DNA of 64,000 nt from Thalassotalea marina (GCF_014656435.1 NZ_BNCK01000002.1:427475-491474), one strand, 5' to 3'; shown: positions 1-8,923, counted from the first letter of the stretch. Notes: generated by a model from the sequence alone, not told the origin. Translations and numbers: made by a program.

Positions 1-533
1 GTAAATAGTACTCTTTTTATTCAAAGCTATGACCCTCTAAAATCCTCATATTAACCCTCAATATGAAAAGGCTTGCCTAGCATTTCAGACGCGCAAAATC
101 GAATTTTCTGGTTGACCAATATATATTTATAAATTTTCAATATCAACAAACTGTTACGTCGCAATCAAGAGGAAAAAACTAGTGTGCTCATGATTTGTAA
201 TAATTTGTTTACCTTGTGACGAATAATGCGTTTAGTTTTACATATTACAATTTTGCGTTCTAGAGTTTGCATAGTTTAAAAAAACGTTAATTACCCCGTA
301 AAAGATAAAGCTAAACTAGGTTACTTGTCATCCTTAAATTACTCTCTAGTTAAAACTGAAATTCGCTAGTAGTAGGGAAAATCGCGATTTAAAGAGGACT
401 GTGCATTGATTTTAAAGCTTATAATTGTTTGTTCTTTTATGTAATTAAAAGTTGCTCAAAATAAACCGATTCGATTACTGTAAGTCATGTAAATCAAAAA
501 TAACTTCTAATAATAAAAAGAAAAGGACTAATT
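1..533. other. Intergenic region with no gene seen
   Basis: AT-rich stretch before the first gene. I see no open frame with coding character and no RNA gene. It presumably holds the promoter of the M1 peptidase gene that follows. A purine-rich AAAAGGAC ribosome-binding site sits at its right end, just before the TTG start at 534. Confidence 0.5.
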
Positions 534-2477
534 TTGAAAAACCTACAATGTATTGTACTTGTTTTTGGCTTTATTTTGTCGGTGAGCACCATGGCATCTG
601 CACTTAGAATTGCTGGGCCACATAGTGAACGTGTTCATCAAACAACAATAAAAGCTAGTCTCGATGTCGAATCACATCGTGTGACCGCAGAAATGAACTT
701 GAAGTGGAAGAATACCACTAATGATACCCTTCACGAGATCCCGTTTCATTTATACCTGAACGCATTTTCTTCCACTGATACTGTTTTTATGCGTGAAAGT
801 GGCGGAGGACAATTGCGTGGTGATAAAAGGGAAGGTGATGATAAGGAAAACTTTGGCTATGTCATTGTTACTAAACTGTCTAATGCTCAAGGTAAAGACT
901 TACTTGCTAACTGGCAAATGGACAACAGTGTCGCAACACTTTCTCTTTCTGAGCCTCTCGAGTCAGGCCAGACAATAGAATTTAACATGTCGTTTACGAG
1001 CCAACTGCCCAAAGTGTTTGCACGAAGTGGTCATAATGGAGATACCTTTAACTTTGTTGCGCAGTGGTTCCCAAAGCCTAGTGTTTACATCAATGGTAAA
1101 TGGGTTAACCATCGATATCATGCACATAGCGAGTTTTTTGCCGATTTTGGTAGCTATGACGTTACTTTGACTGTTCCTACTGACTATGTTGTTGGAGCTA
1201 CGGGGTTTTTAGCTGATAAGCAACAAGAAGGTGATTTAACTAGGCATCATTATGTTGCCGAAGATGTTCACGACTTTGTTTGGACCGCAGATAAAAACTT
1301 TGCCGAAGCTAACCAACAATGGCAAGGCATTAACATTCGACTACTTTATCAAGAACCTCTGGATGAAAAGTCGATACAAAACCAGTTTGATGCAGCTATT
1401 GCTTCTTTTGAGTGGTTTGAAAAGTATGTTGGTGCTTATCCTTATTCAACGATGACATTGGTTCAACCGCCTGAAGATGCTAGTGGAGCTGGCGGTATGG
1501 AGTATCCAACATTAGTAACAACAATAACTGACTTAGATTACTCGAGTTTTCAACATTCAGCAGCACTCGTTACGATTCATGAGATAGGTCATAACTATTG
1601 GCAGGGAATATTAGCTTCAAATGAATTTGAAGAGTCTTGGATGGACGAGGGTATAAACAGCTATACCGAAGGTAGGATCCTAGCAGAAGCTATGAAGCGA
1701 AAGAATGTCGCTCAGTTTGCTCATTTATCAATTGAGTTACCTATGGTTCACCACGCCTCGACAGCGAGAACGCCAACCTTTGATCCTGTTAACACCAATT
1801 CTTGGAGCTTTATTAATAGTCGTGCCTACGGTACAAACTCTTATTCAAAACCTGCAACTATTCTAAATACTGTTGAACGTGTTTGGGGAGTGGAAAAAGT
1901 AGATCTGCTGTTAACCGCATATTATCAGCAATGGGCCTTCAAACACCCTAATACTAAGAATTTTTTAGATGTCGCTAAAACAATTGACGTTGAAATGGCA
2001 CAATTTTTAGATGACGCAATAAATACCACAAAAACTATCGATTTTACGGTAGTCAGCTTGCAAAGCGAAAAAAAACATCAAGGTGGTGGGTACCGGCTAC
2101 TGCTTGAACAACAATCTGAAGTTACGCCTGAGTACACTAAACCAAGTAAGTCAGACTTATACTCCAATACTGTTACCCTTGCCTACCAAGGTGAATTAAC
2201 ACCGCCGTCTATCGAAGTACTGTTAACTTTTGAAGATGGTAGTGAAGAAACACATATTTGGCAATTAGATGCAAATAAGCAGTGGAAAACGTTGCGCTTT
2301 GAATCTGAAGTTAAATTAGTTGAGGCTATTGTAGATCCTAGATTTACATTGTTGCTTGATAAAGACCTATCAAACAATATTAAAAAAGAACGCAGTGAAT
2401 CAAATCAAGCGTGGCGCTGGGTTGTTTCATTGCTGCAATCTATGCACCATTTAATCAACGCATTTTTGCCTTTATAG
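534..2477 (+). CDS. Secreted M1 family metallopeptidase (gluzincin)
   Basis: Zinc aminopeptidase-type enzyme of family M1. Residues 1-23 form a signal peptide ending in an A-S-A cleavage site, so the protein acts in the periplasm or outside. The zinc motif HEIGH lies near residue 351 and is followed exactly 18 residues later by the third ligand Glu in WMDEGIN, the HExxH-x18-E spacing of M1. GAGGMEYP about 35 residues before it is the equivalent of the GxMEN substrate-binding loop. The usual large C-terminal ERAP1-like helical domain appears short, and the last ~20 residues are hydrophobic and could anchor the protein. Start is TTG, preceded by AAAAGGAC. The next gene begins 10 bases downstream, so the two are probably co-transcribed. 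Substrate unknown. Confidence 0.88.
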   Translation: MKNLQCIVLVFGFILSVSTMASALRIAGPHSERVHQTTIKASLDVESHRVTAEMNLKWKNTTNDTLHEIPFHLYLNAFSSTDTVFMRESGGGQLRGDKREGDDKENFGYVIVTKLSNAQGKDLLANWQMDNSVATLSLSEPLESGQTIEFNMSFTSQLPKVFARSGHNGDTFNFVAQWFPKPSVYINGKWVNHRYHAHSEFFADFGSYDVTLTVPTDYVVGATGFLADKQQEGDLTRHHYVAEDVHDFVWTADKNFAEANQQWQGINIRLLYQEPLDEKSIQNQFDAAIASFEWFEKYVGAYPYSTMTLVQPPEDASGAGGMEYPTLVTTITDLDYSSFQHSAALVTIHEIGHNYWQGILASNEFEESWMDEGINSYTEGRILAEAMKRKNVAQFAHLSIELPMVHHASTARTPTFDPVNTNSWSFINSRAYGTNSYSKPATILNTVERVWGVEKVDLLLTAYYQQWAFKHPNTKNFLDVAKTIDVEMAQFLDDAINTTKTIDFTVVSLQSEKKHQGGGYRLLLEQQSEVTPEYTKPSKSDLYSNTVTLAYQGELTPPSIEVLLTFEDGSEETHIWQLDANKQWKTLRFESEVKLVEAIVDPRFTLLLDKDLSNNIKKERSESNQAWRWVVSLLQSMHHLINAFLPL

Positions 2478-2487
2478 GAGTTAATAG

Positions 2488-3279
2488 ATGAGTACTGTTA
2501 AATTACTGTGGCAATATAAATGGGTTGCCTTAATTACACTGGTTTTTGAATGGCTTATTCTCGCACCAGTACTGCTGATGATGTTAAGGTTCGGTAATAA
2601 AGAGGTGGTAGTCAATCTAGCACAAACACCAATCGGATCATCTAACTTTTTTGGAATCTTTATTGACGCATTTAGCACTAGTCCAGGATTGGTTTATGCT
2701 GTAATTGCTTTTGCTATTACAGTTCCAACATTGATTTTATTCAAATTTGCATTGGCCGTTGGTACCATGGCGAGTATGCATGAAGGGAAGTGGTCTTTTT
2801 CTCAGTGGTTGAGTTTATCTGGTAAACATTTTCTTCGCGCCATAGGGCTATTACTTAGATGGTTGATTGTACCAGCAATTTTGTGCGGCCTTGCTGTATT
2901 AGTATTTAAACTATTTGATATTGAGTCAGCTGTGAGCAAAATAATTACTTTGGCTGTCTGCTGGTTTTTATCTATTTCATGGTTGTTTATGTCGTTAAAT
3001 GGCGTGGCAAGAAATGAATCATGGTCACTTAAAAATGGCGCGATAACCTTGTTTAAAAACTTACATCAATTTTTACTCATTGTGCTTGTTTTTCTGGCAT
3101 TGTTTGTTTTGGCTAAATTGATGAACTGGCAATTATTTGTCAATAACAGTGATATAAATACCACTTTATTATGCGGAGTATTTGGTGCTTTTGCTATAGC
3201 ATTGTTTATGCGCATTGTGGTTTTATATTGGCAGGCAGCTCATGTCGTTGTCTGGCGAAAGCACTGGAAAATTAATTAG
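2488..3279 (+). CDS. Multi-pass inner-membrane protein of unknown function
   Basis: 263 residues with about six hydrophobic segments (roughly 12-34, 58-92, 118-140, 150-172, 190-212 and 230-252), so an integral membrane protein. No motif that I recognise. A TAGGAG ribosome-binding site overlaps the stop of the M1 peptidase gene, 6 bases before ATG, which indicates translational coupling in a two-gene operon. A perfect 13-bp stem follows the stop. It may help place or regulate the peptidase, but that is inference from position only. Confidence 0.75.
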   Translation: MSTVKLLWQYKWVALITLVFEWLILAPVLLMMLRFGNKEVVVNLAQTPIGSSNFFGIFIDAFSTSPGLVYAVIAFAITVPTLILFKFALAVGTMASMHEGKWSFSQWLSLSGKHFLRAIGLLLRWLIVPAILCGLAVLVFKLFDIESAVSKIITLAVCWFLSISWLFMSLNGVARNESWSLKNGAITLFKNLHQFLLIVLVFLALFVLAKLMNWQLFVNNSDINTTLLCGVFGAFAIALFMRIVVLYWQAAHVVVWRKHWKIN

Positions 3280-3289
3280 CATCATAAAA

Positions 3290-3321
3290 CACATAGAGCC
3301 AGAAGTTACTGGCTCTATGTG
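3290..3321. terminator. 13-bp perfect hairpin between convergent genes
   Basis: Arms CACATAGAGCCAG and CTGGCTCTATGTG enclose a 6-base loop. It lies between the convergent ends of the membrane-protein gene and the lipoprotein gene. Neither side carries a long T-run, so it is a probable bidirectional terminator or an mRNA 3'-end stem. Confidence 0.6.
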
Positions 3322-3345
3322 CTATTTACTCTAGAAAAGTAACGT

Positions 3346-3948
3346 TTATTTTTGGTAATGCCGAATAATCTTTTCGGCTGATAGTGGCTGAGCTAATTGC
3401 AAATCTACAGATTGAAAAAGGTGTATTTTACCTTCTAAAACTGAGGTGTTGTCCACGATTAGTTTAGGAGTTTCGCGCTCTAATTGAGAGGTTAAAAAGC
3501 CAGGCGCTTCAAATATAATATCACCTTTAATAATGGTGCCACTGGCAATACTTATGTCACCAGTGGTTGTTTTAAGTACCCCATGAATGATGGCATGTTC
3601 AGCGATTTCAATATTTCCATTGGTCGTGCTGACATCGCCTGCAACAGTTACCTTGTTTTCAATGTGAATATTACCGTTTATGGTTTGTAGCGAACTAGCT
3701 TTAGCCATTTCTTTAACCGTAATATTTCCATTGGTAACATCAACTGACTTGGCTTGGGCTAGTTGTTCAATGACGATGTTACCATTCGTTGTTGACAGGT
3801 TACCGGCTCGGCCGTTGGCGCTTACATTGATATTGCCAGCAAAAGCAGAAGCGTCTGCACCCTTGCTAATTACTTGGTTGCCGACCGTACAGGCGGCTAG
3901 CGGTATCGAGATTAAAGTTATTAGTAGAAGGTTGTTAAGTGTTTTCAT
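3346..3948 (-). CDS. Lipoprotein with NGNI ladder repeats (DUF4097-like beta-helix)
   Basis: About 200 residues starting MKTLNN with a classical lipoprotein signal (lipobox L-A-A-C near residue 20). The mature part holds at least four imperfect repeats of 18-20 residues built on T-[TNI]-[NT]-G-[ND]-I, as in TTNGNI, VTNGNI, TINGNI, TTNGNI and TTTGDI. These are typical of right-handed beta-helix or bactofilin/DUF4097-like folds. The ATG at 3948 was chosen over a start 16 codons upstream because it opens the signal peptide and has AAGAAG in front. Likely a periplasm-facing structural lipoprotein; function unknown. Transcribed alone. Confidence 0.75.
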   Translation of the reverse strand: MKTLNNLLLITLISIPLAACTVGNQVISKGADASAFAGNINVSANGRAGNLSTTNGNIVIEQLAQAKSVDVTNGNITVKEMAKASSLQTINGNIHIENKVTVAGDVSTTNGNIEIAEHAIIHGVLKTTTGDISIASGTIIKGDIIFEAPGFLTSQLERETPKLIVDNTSVLEGKIHLFQSVDLQLAQPLSAEKIIRHYQK

Positions 3949-4181
3949 TGTTGTTCTTCTTAGTCGATTGACTATATAAGCGAAAGAGCATAGCACAGTT
4001 CATTTTGAAGCAGCTAGCATTGTTAGCAATCAATAACTTGCCTGCACATTTTACATAACTACATCTGTTTGAAATTTGCTCGTTCATTGTTAGCCTCGTA
4101 AATGCGTTCTTGTCGAGAGTATCAACCAATCGTGTAAAGAGAGCTATAAGTAAGTGACTAATGACGAAATGAAAGGAATGA

Positions 4182-4248
4182 ATAACACAGAAGTCAGTAA
4201 AAGTAGCACCTAGAAACGCATTGCTTATGTGAAGCTGAGGTTAACTAG
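4182..4248 (-). repeat. Single-ended copy of MITE-like repeat (left end)
   Basis: Read on the minus strand, this matches the left end of the repeat at 44761-44966 over about 65 bases with few differences. The shared run includes AATGCGTTTCTAGGT and TTTTTACTGACTTC-like sequence. The AACCTCAG terminus abuts the 3' end of the LysR gene. The rest of the element and its right end are absent here. Confidence 0.65.
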
Positions 4249-5142
4249 TTAAAAGCTATTTAAAAGATTGTCACGGGCTTTAAGTGAAGAGAGTAGTAAC
4301 TTGGTGACATTCGACTCTTTAATATTTTTAGGCCAAAGCGCAAATAAAGGCAATGGTTCAATTTGCCAATTCGGTAGTACTTGAATGAGACTGCCGTTTA
4401 GTAAGTCTTTTTCAACTTGAGGTTTTGCCAATACGGCTAAGCCATTACCCAATAAGCAATAGTGATAAATAGCTTCAACACTATTCACAGTAATTTGGCT
4501 ATTAAACTCCACCTCGTGGCTGGTGCTAGCTGAGCGAAATATGCGTTTATTTGGCAATTGTTCTAATTTTAGCCAGGGCCAATAACTTAGTTCGTTAGGG
4601 TTTTTAGGGGGCAGTTGCTTTTGATAAAAGGCAGGGGAGCATACTAGTACACGATCAATTTCCCCCAATTTAACTGACTTAAAGTCACTATTCGCTACAT
4701 TCCCAGCTCTTATTGTTAGATCAACACCTTCGTCGATTGCATCACTAAGATAATCTGAAAAATAAACGTTCAAGTTAACTTTAGGGTGCTGTAAAGCAAA
4801 GCTAGAAATCGCGTGATTGATAGATGAATTACTCAAAGCTGTCGGTAAAGATATTTTAATCGCACCAGTAGGTTCATGTTGATGATGTGAAAGAAGTGAC
4901 ATACCTTTTTGTGCAGCTTCAATCATCATTAACACTTGTTGATAGAACACTTCCCCCTCATGGCTTAAGGTGAGCTTTCTGGTGGAGCGATAGATTAAAG
5001 CACTGCCTGTTTTCTTTTCTAATTGGGCAATGTGGTAACTGACTACTGAAGGCGATAACGAAAGTGTTTTTGCCGCTTCTCTAAACGAGCCTTTTTTTGC
5101 TACCTCGGCAAAAATAGCCATTGCTTTTAATTCGTTTATCAA
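4249..5142 (-). CDS. LysR family transcriptional regulator
   Basis: 297 residues. The N-terminal winged helix-turn-helix (about 3-62) has the family pattern FAEVAKKGSFREAAKTL followed by SVVSYHIAQLEKKTG. The remainder is the periplasmic-binding-protein-like effector domain (about 90-290). It is divergent from the LysE-type exporter gene with 103 bases between the starts. This geometry is the usual one for a LysR protein that controls the neighbouring exporter, as ArgP/LysG do with ArgO/LysE. Effector not predictable from sequence. Confidence 0.9.
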   Translation of the reverse strand: MINELKAMAIFAEVAKKGSFREAAKTLSLSPSVVSYHIAQLEKKTGSALIYRSTRKLTLSHEGEVFYQQVLMMIEAAQKGMSLLSHHQHEPTGAIKISLPTALSNSSINHAISSFALQHPKVNLNVYFSDYLSDAIDEGVDLTIRAGNVANSDFKSVKLGEIDRVLVCSPAFYQKQLPPKNPNELSYWPWLKLEQLPNKRIFRSASTSHEVEFNSQITVNSVEAIYHYCLLGNGLAVLAKPQVEKDLLNGSLIQVLPNWQIEPLPLFALWPKNIKESNVTKLLLSSLKARDNLLNSF

Positions 5143-5245
5143 AGTTATTGTTCCAATAGTTAGAATTATTAAATCAAATTAAAGCACCTAATAAAACACA
5201 AGGCAATGTAAGAAAATAATACTTACACGGTAATTGGAGGTGAGT

Positions 5246-5836
5246 ATGTCACTGTTATTTTCTATGGTTGTATTTTCGTTGTTTATGTCAATAAGTCCTG
5301 GCCCTGTAAACTTTGTTGCTTTAACCAGTGGAGTAAATTATGGCTTTGTAAAATCGTTTAAATTTGTATCTGGGGCAACTGTTGGTTTTGTTGCCTTGTT
5401 GCTTTTAGTTGGCATAGGCGTAGGCAAAGCAAGTCAGAGCTTTCCTGTGTTATTGAAAGGGCTGCAATACATAGGTTGTATTTACATTTTCTATATTGGC
5501 TATAAAGTGTTTACAGATGATGGAAAAGTAAAGGGGGAAAATAAACTCGCTTTATTTCCTTCTTTTTCACAAGGCTGGTTAATGCAGTGGGTAAACCCAA
5601 AAGCTTGGATTGCCTGTTTAGCTGGTTGCTCTGCGTTTGACGTATATAATTCCGATTTAAGGCTAGTGCAGTTTATAACGATCTATTTCTTCGTTTGTTA
5701 TATGGCAATAGCCTGTTGGGCATTTCTAGGAAACAAAATAAACCGCTGGCTCAGTACCGAGCACACTATGCGGTTTTTTAATAAAACAATGGGGATAATT
5801 TTGTGTGGGCTAGGAGTTGGGCTGCTATTTAATTAA
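5246..5836 (+). CDS. LysE/RhtB family amino-acid exporter
   Basis: 196 residues, six hydrophobic segments. The N-terminal signature SPGPVNFVALTSG and the mid-protein MQWVNPKAWIA are hallmarks of the LysE/RhtB translocators, which export amino acids or their analogues across the inner membrane by proton antiport. The start is ATG at 5246, preceded by a strong GGAGGTGA. The longer TTG start at 5234 would overlap that site. Probably controlled by the divergent LysR regulator. Substrate unknown. Confidence 0.9.
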   Translation: MSLLFSMVVFSLFMSISPGPVNFVALTSGVNYGFVKSFKFVSGATVGFVALLLLVGIGVGKASQSFPVLLKGLQYIGCIYIFYIGYKVFTDDGKVKGENKLALFPSFSQGWLMQWVNPKAWIACLAGCSAFDVYNSDLRLVQFITIYFFVCYMAIACWAFLGNKINRWLSTEHTMRFFNKTMGIILCGLGVGLLFN

Positions 5837-5981
5837 AGTTTCTGATTACATCAGTTGTTTCCCCATAAAATCTGTAAATACTTTTTTAAAAAATAGCAGG
5901 GGCTCAATGATTATCTTGTTTTAATTGTTAAATAGGAAGCTAGTGATGCGAAGCGCCATTAATCTTTACCAATGGAAAAGA

Positions 5982-7004
5982 TCAATAGCGCCAATCAGCG
6001 TCACAATCAACGTAAGCACCGTCTTCCCTAGGGGCTGGTACACTGAAAATAAACCGAACTGTGTTTGTTGATGTTACTTTCTTAGTAATTTTCCATTCAG
6101 CGATCGATTCTTCCAATGCATTTTTTATTTCTTTACTTACAGCTCTGCATGTATCAAGTAACTTGGCTGTGCCATCTTCATTGATCAATAGCTCAACATC
6201 TAATAAACGGTAAGATATTTCGTCGTATAATTCGCTATCCATACTTATTGGTAAGTCGCTTATCTCCCAGGTATGAATAAATTCTTCTATGTCTATCAAT
6301 GGAAATTGCTCGGCATTGGCTATGGGGTCATTTGACTCATTTTCATTACCGCTATTTGGTAAGGCGTTATTCGCTACGTGTTCTACATTAGCCAACGCTA
6401 TAAATTGAAAATAATCTAAGCCATTAATAGCATTAAGTAATGCACCATTATCTTCTTTATTTAAGCTCGATTGTTTTGATAATAATGCCGAATAGCTTTG
6501 CATAAAGTGGGGAAGTTCATCATCTGATAATACCGTTATAATTTTGGCAATTGATTTTTGTAAAGAAAGAAAGCTTGTCGCGTCTATGGGCATTGATAAG
6601 CGATGTTGTTTAAATAAGTCGATATCATTAGATTCAACAGTCATTTGCGCATCACATGTATTGTTAAAATCAACATCAGGTGACATTGAAAAGCTTAACA
6701 CTACCGTTTGACGTTGCGGCAATTTATTATCATTGCTCTCTGTTGGTTTATATCGCCAATTCGATAGCGCTTTAACTGCAGGAGCTTCAAATATACCTGC
6801 TGAGCTTTTTATTGGTTCAATATATTGGGGAATACCATCAGAGTTTATGAAAAACTGCAGTTTTACGCATCCTTCGATATTACTTTTGATAGCTTTAAGA
6901 GGGTATTTAGGGTTAACTCGCTTTTCAACTGTCCATAGCTCTGCTTTAAGCGTAAAGCTAAACAATAAAAGAAAAAGGCTAGAAACTAGGTAAATTGTCT
7001 TCAT
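5982..7004 (-). CDS. TonB C-terminal-domain periplasmic protein
   Basis: 340 residues with a signal peptide (MKTIYLVSSLFLLLFSFTLKAE). Residues about 25-110 match a TonB C-terminal domain: VNPKYPLKAIKSNIEGCVKLQFFI, then AVKALSNWRYKP. The N-terminal TonB membrane anchor and proline-rich spacer are absent, so it is not a conventional energy transducer. The remaining 230 residues are not recognised, though the last ~90 may be a second diverged TonB-like unit ending in a cysteine-containing tail. The start at 7004 was chosen for AAGGA upstream. Such proteins occur as periplasmic partners of unknown role in Alteromonadales. Confidence 0.7.
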   Translation of the reverse strand: MKTIYLVSSLFLLLFSFTLKAELWTVEKRVNPKYPLKAIKSNIEGCVKLQFFINSDGIPQYIEPIKSSAGIFEAPAVKALSNWRYKPTESNDNKLPQRQTVVLSFSMSPDVDFNNTCDAQMTVESNDIDLFKQHRLSMPIDATSFLSLQKSIAKIITVLSDDELPHFMQSYSALLSKQSSLNKEDNGALLNAINGLDYFQFIALANVEHVANNALPNSGNENESNDPIANAEQFPLIDIEEFIHTWEISDLPISMDSELYDEISYRLLDVELLINEDGTAKLLDTCRAVSKEIKNALEESIAEWKITKKVTSTNTVRFIFSVPAPREDGAYVDCDADWRY

Positions 7005-7162
7005 CACATTCCTTGTAAATATCAATTAACGACATATTATCCATTCAATTTAATAGCTAGATTTAAATGAGTCAATGTAACTTACAGTAAGTCATGCTTA
7101 TATTTTGGGTTGTAATGATAAAGCGCTCGGTTACTAACGAAATAGTCAGTTGTGGGTAAAGT

Positions 7163-7583
7163 AGGGCTGTTCTTGTTATTTTCTTTTAGCGAAAAAAAAC
7201 CTCGCGATTGCGAGGTTTCTTATAGATGGTGCCGACTGCCGGAGTCGAACTGCGTCGAGGCTTAGCTACTGATTCATCAGTAGGCCAGTTCTTGTTATTT
7301 TCTTTAGACGAAAAAAAACCTCGCGATTGCGAGGTTTCTTATAGATGGTGCCGACTGCCGGAGTCGAACTGCGTCGAGGCTTAGCTACTGATTAATCAGT
7401 AGGCCAGTTCTTGTTATTTTCTTTAGACGAAAAAAAACCTCGCGATTGCGAGGTTTCTTATAGATGGTGCCGACTGCCGGAGTCGAACTGCGTCGAGGCT
7501 TAGCTACTGATTAATCAGTAGGCCAGTTCTTGTTATTTTCTTTAGACGAAAAAAAACCTCGCGATTGCGAGGTTTCTTATAGA

Positions 7584-7609
<26 letters not shown>
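7163..7609 (-). repeat. 119-bp tandem repeats carrying the 3' end of tRNA-Thr plus a terminator
   Basis: Three full near-identical 119-bp units start at 7201, 7320 and 7439. A fourth partial unit starting at 7558 runs into the intact tRNA-Thr gene, and a decayed partial copy lies at 7163-7200. On the minus strand each unit holds, in order: a palindromic stem (CTACTGATTAATCAGTAG, or one base different in the leftmost copy); the last 26 bases of tRNA-Thr including the T-arm and CCA; and a rho-independent terminator. The shared tRNA segment diverges from the intact gene after base 7609. The layout resembles the E. coli tyrT/rtT repeats. Confidence 0.9.
7549..7575 (-). terminator. Rho-independent terminator after the tRNA array
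   Basis: On the minus strand a stem of AAACCTCGC and GCGAGGTTT with a 4-base loop is followed by a run of eight Ts. It lies 9 bases past the CCA end of the last tRNA-Thr. The same terminator recurs in each 119-bp unit to the left, giving four in series. Confidence 0.9.
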
Positions 7610-7659
<50 letters not shown>

Positions 7660-7755
7660 ACACGAAACTGTGTGCGATAAATACATTCTTTTGATCTATT
7701 TACCTTGGCTCCAAGTTATTGTTATCTACGTTAGATTAACCATAACTTAAAAAGA

Positions 7756-7831
7756 TGGTGCCCAGAGGCGGAATCGAACCACCGACACGGGGATTTTCAA
7801 TCCCCTGCTCTACCGACTGAGCTATCTGGGC
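7756..7831 (-). tRNA. tRNA-Phe(GAA), copy 1
   Basis: 76-base cloverleaf beginning GCCCAGA and ending TCTGGGC-A-CCA. The anticodon loop TTGAAAA gives anticodon GAA, and CCA is encoded. It is identical to the second copy and forms one half of a Phe-Thr module repeated at a distance of 352 bases. Confidence 0.95.
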
Positions 7832-7901
7832 AACGTGCGAGTGATTAACCTTGAACCACTTACTACTTTTACAACATCTACACAGGGTAGGGGAGTTGTC
7901 T

Positions 7902-7925
7902 AAAAAGCCTCGCTATTACGAGGCT
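7902..7925 (-). terminator. Terminator between the two Phe-Thr modules
   Basis: On the minus strand AGCCTCG and CGAGGCT form a stem that is followed by a T-run (TTTTT). It sits about 10 bases past the CCA end of the second tRNA-Thr, so each Phe-Thr module carries its own terminator. Confidence 0.75.
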
Positions 7926-7935
7926 ATTTGATAAA

Positions 7936-8011
<76 letters not shown>

Positions 8012-8107
8012 ACACGAAACTGTGTGCGATAAATATATTCTTTTGAACTATTTACCTTGGCACCAAGTTACCGTTATCTAATCTAGATAAACCATAACTT
8101 TAAATAA

Positions 8108-8183
8108 TGGTGCCCAGAGGCGGAATCGAACCACCGACACGGGGATTTTCAATCCCCTGCTCTACCGACTGAGCTATCTGGGC
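8108..8183 (-). tRNA. tRNA-Phe(GAA), copy 2
   Basis: Identical to copy 1. It is the promoter-proximal tRNA of the array. Its leader, on the right in window coordinates, contains two decayed relics of the same tRNA. Confidence 0.95.
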
Positions 8184-8263
8184 AAACTTCGGTTTTAACA
8201 TTGAACTTCCGTTAGGATTTTCAATACATTTCCTAAGGCTCTACCGAATGAACGATTTAGAAA
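8184..8263 (-). pseudogene. Decayed tRNA-Phe-like relic A
   Basis: In plus orientation the run GGATTTTCAAT (anticodon arm) followed by GCTCTACCGA-TGA (D-arm) matches the 5' half of tRNA-Phe, with insertions that disrupt the anticodon stem. No acceptor or T-arm can be drawn. It repeats with relic B at an 80-base period. Confidence 0.5.
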
Positions 8264-8343
8264 ACTTAGGTTTTACCGTTGAAATTCCTCTTGAGGATTT
8301 TCAATACATTTCCTATAGGTTCTATCAAATGAACTGTCTAGGT
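8264..8343 (-). pseudogene. Decayed tRNA-Phe-like relic B
   Basis: Second imperfect copy of the relic, sharing AGGATTTTCAATACATTTCC exactly with relic A and diverging elsewhere (TTCTATCAAATGAAC against CTCTACCGAATGAAC). It lies in the transcribed leader of the tRNA array if the promoter at 8399-8427 is right. Confidence 0.45.
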
Positions 8344-8398
8344 AACTTCGGTATGACTAAAGAACTCGATTTGAATCGTTGTCCTGAAGACGGGGCGT

Positions 8399-8427
8399 AT
8401 TAAACTGTTTTTCCTTGAAGGCGTCAA
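8399..8427 (-). promoter_or_regulatory. Stable-RNA-type promoter of the tRNA array
   Basis: On the minus strand TTGACG (8422-8427), a 17-base spacer and TTTAAT (8399-8404), followed by a GC-rich discriminator (ACGCCCCG). Such a discriminator is characteristic of rRNA/tRNA promoters under stringent control. It would yield a leader of about 200 bases before the first tRNA-Phe. Confidence 0.55.
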
Positions 8428-8518
8428 CAGTTTTTTATAAAAAAAGTATCGTTTGTCGCTTTTTTCTACGCTTTGTTTGTTTGCTCGGCATAATTAGCGG
8501 TTTTTATCGTTAATTGCC

Positions 8519-8552
8519 TACAAACAAAATAGCTCAAGTGAGTTATTTTGCT
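8519..8552 (-). terminator. Hairpin at the end of yggX
   Basis: An imperfect stem built on CAAGCAAAATAACTC and GAGCTATTTTGTTTG overlaps the yggX stop codon. It probably ends the mltD/yggX-side transcript before the tRNA promoter. Confidence 0.45.
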
Positions 8553-8815
8553 TGTGGAGTGTAACCTTCAATTTTAGGTTCAATGCCGTTGAATAGATAA
8601 TCAACCATAGTTTTTTCTAAAATAGCGCGATCATCTGGGTTCATCATGTTCATTTTATGTTCGTTAATTAACATGGTTTGTTTCTTTTGCCAGTCTGTCC
8701 ATGCTTCTTGGCTGATGTTGTCAAAAATACGTTTACCTACTTCACCAGGGTAAAGTTGAAACGCTAAGCCTGGTGCATCTTTTTGTAACTTTTGGCAGAA
8801 AACTGTTCTACTCAT
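8543..8815 (-). CDS. yggX: Probable Fe(2+)-trafficking protein YggX
   Basis: Small cytosolic protein of the YggX family, linked to protection of iron-sulfur clusters from oxidative damage. The family opening [10 protein letters not shown] with its conserved Cys7 and the body [15 protein letters not shown]...[12 protein letters not shown] are plainly present, at the usual ~90 residues. The ATG at 8815 gives the family N-terminus; a GTG five codons upstream is less likely. In E. coli yggX lies next to mutY and mltC. Here a membrane-bound transglycosylase still sits upstream, but mutY is ~7 kb away, as if a block had been inserted or moved. Confidence 0.93.
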   Translation of the reverse strand: MSRTVFCQKLQKDAPGLAFQLYPGEVGKRIFDNISQEAWTDWQKKQTMLINEHKMNMMNPDDRAILEKTMVDYLFNGIEPKIEGYTPQAK

Positions 8816-8923
8816 GAATTGTTCACTCACGTTGTATATTTCAAACGGGGGCGATTATAACCTGAATTAACTTGCAATTCTTGGCTTTTTTGTTGCTCGC
8901 CCGGTTGGTTAGTTTTGAAGGTT

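Noticed and set aside
5143..5245. Lysine riboswitch upstream of the LysE-type exporter
   Set aside because: The gap is about 100 bases, too short for the ~170-base lysine aptamer, and no multi-helix structure is apparent.
7210..7510. Extra tRNA-Thr genes within the tandem units
   Set aside because: Only the T-arm, 3' acceptor strand and CCA are kept; the 5' acceptor strand, D-arm and a proper anticodon arm are missing, so no cloverleaf can form.
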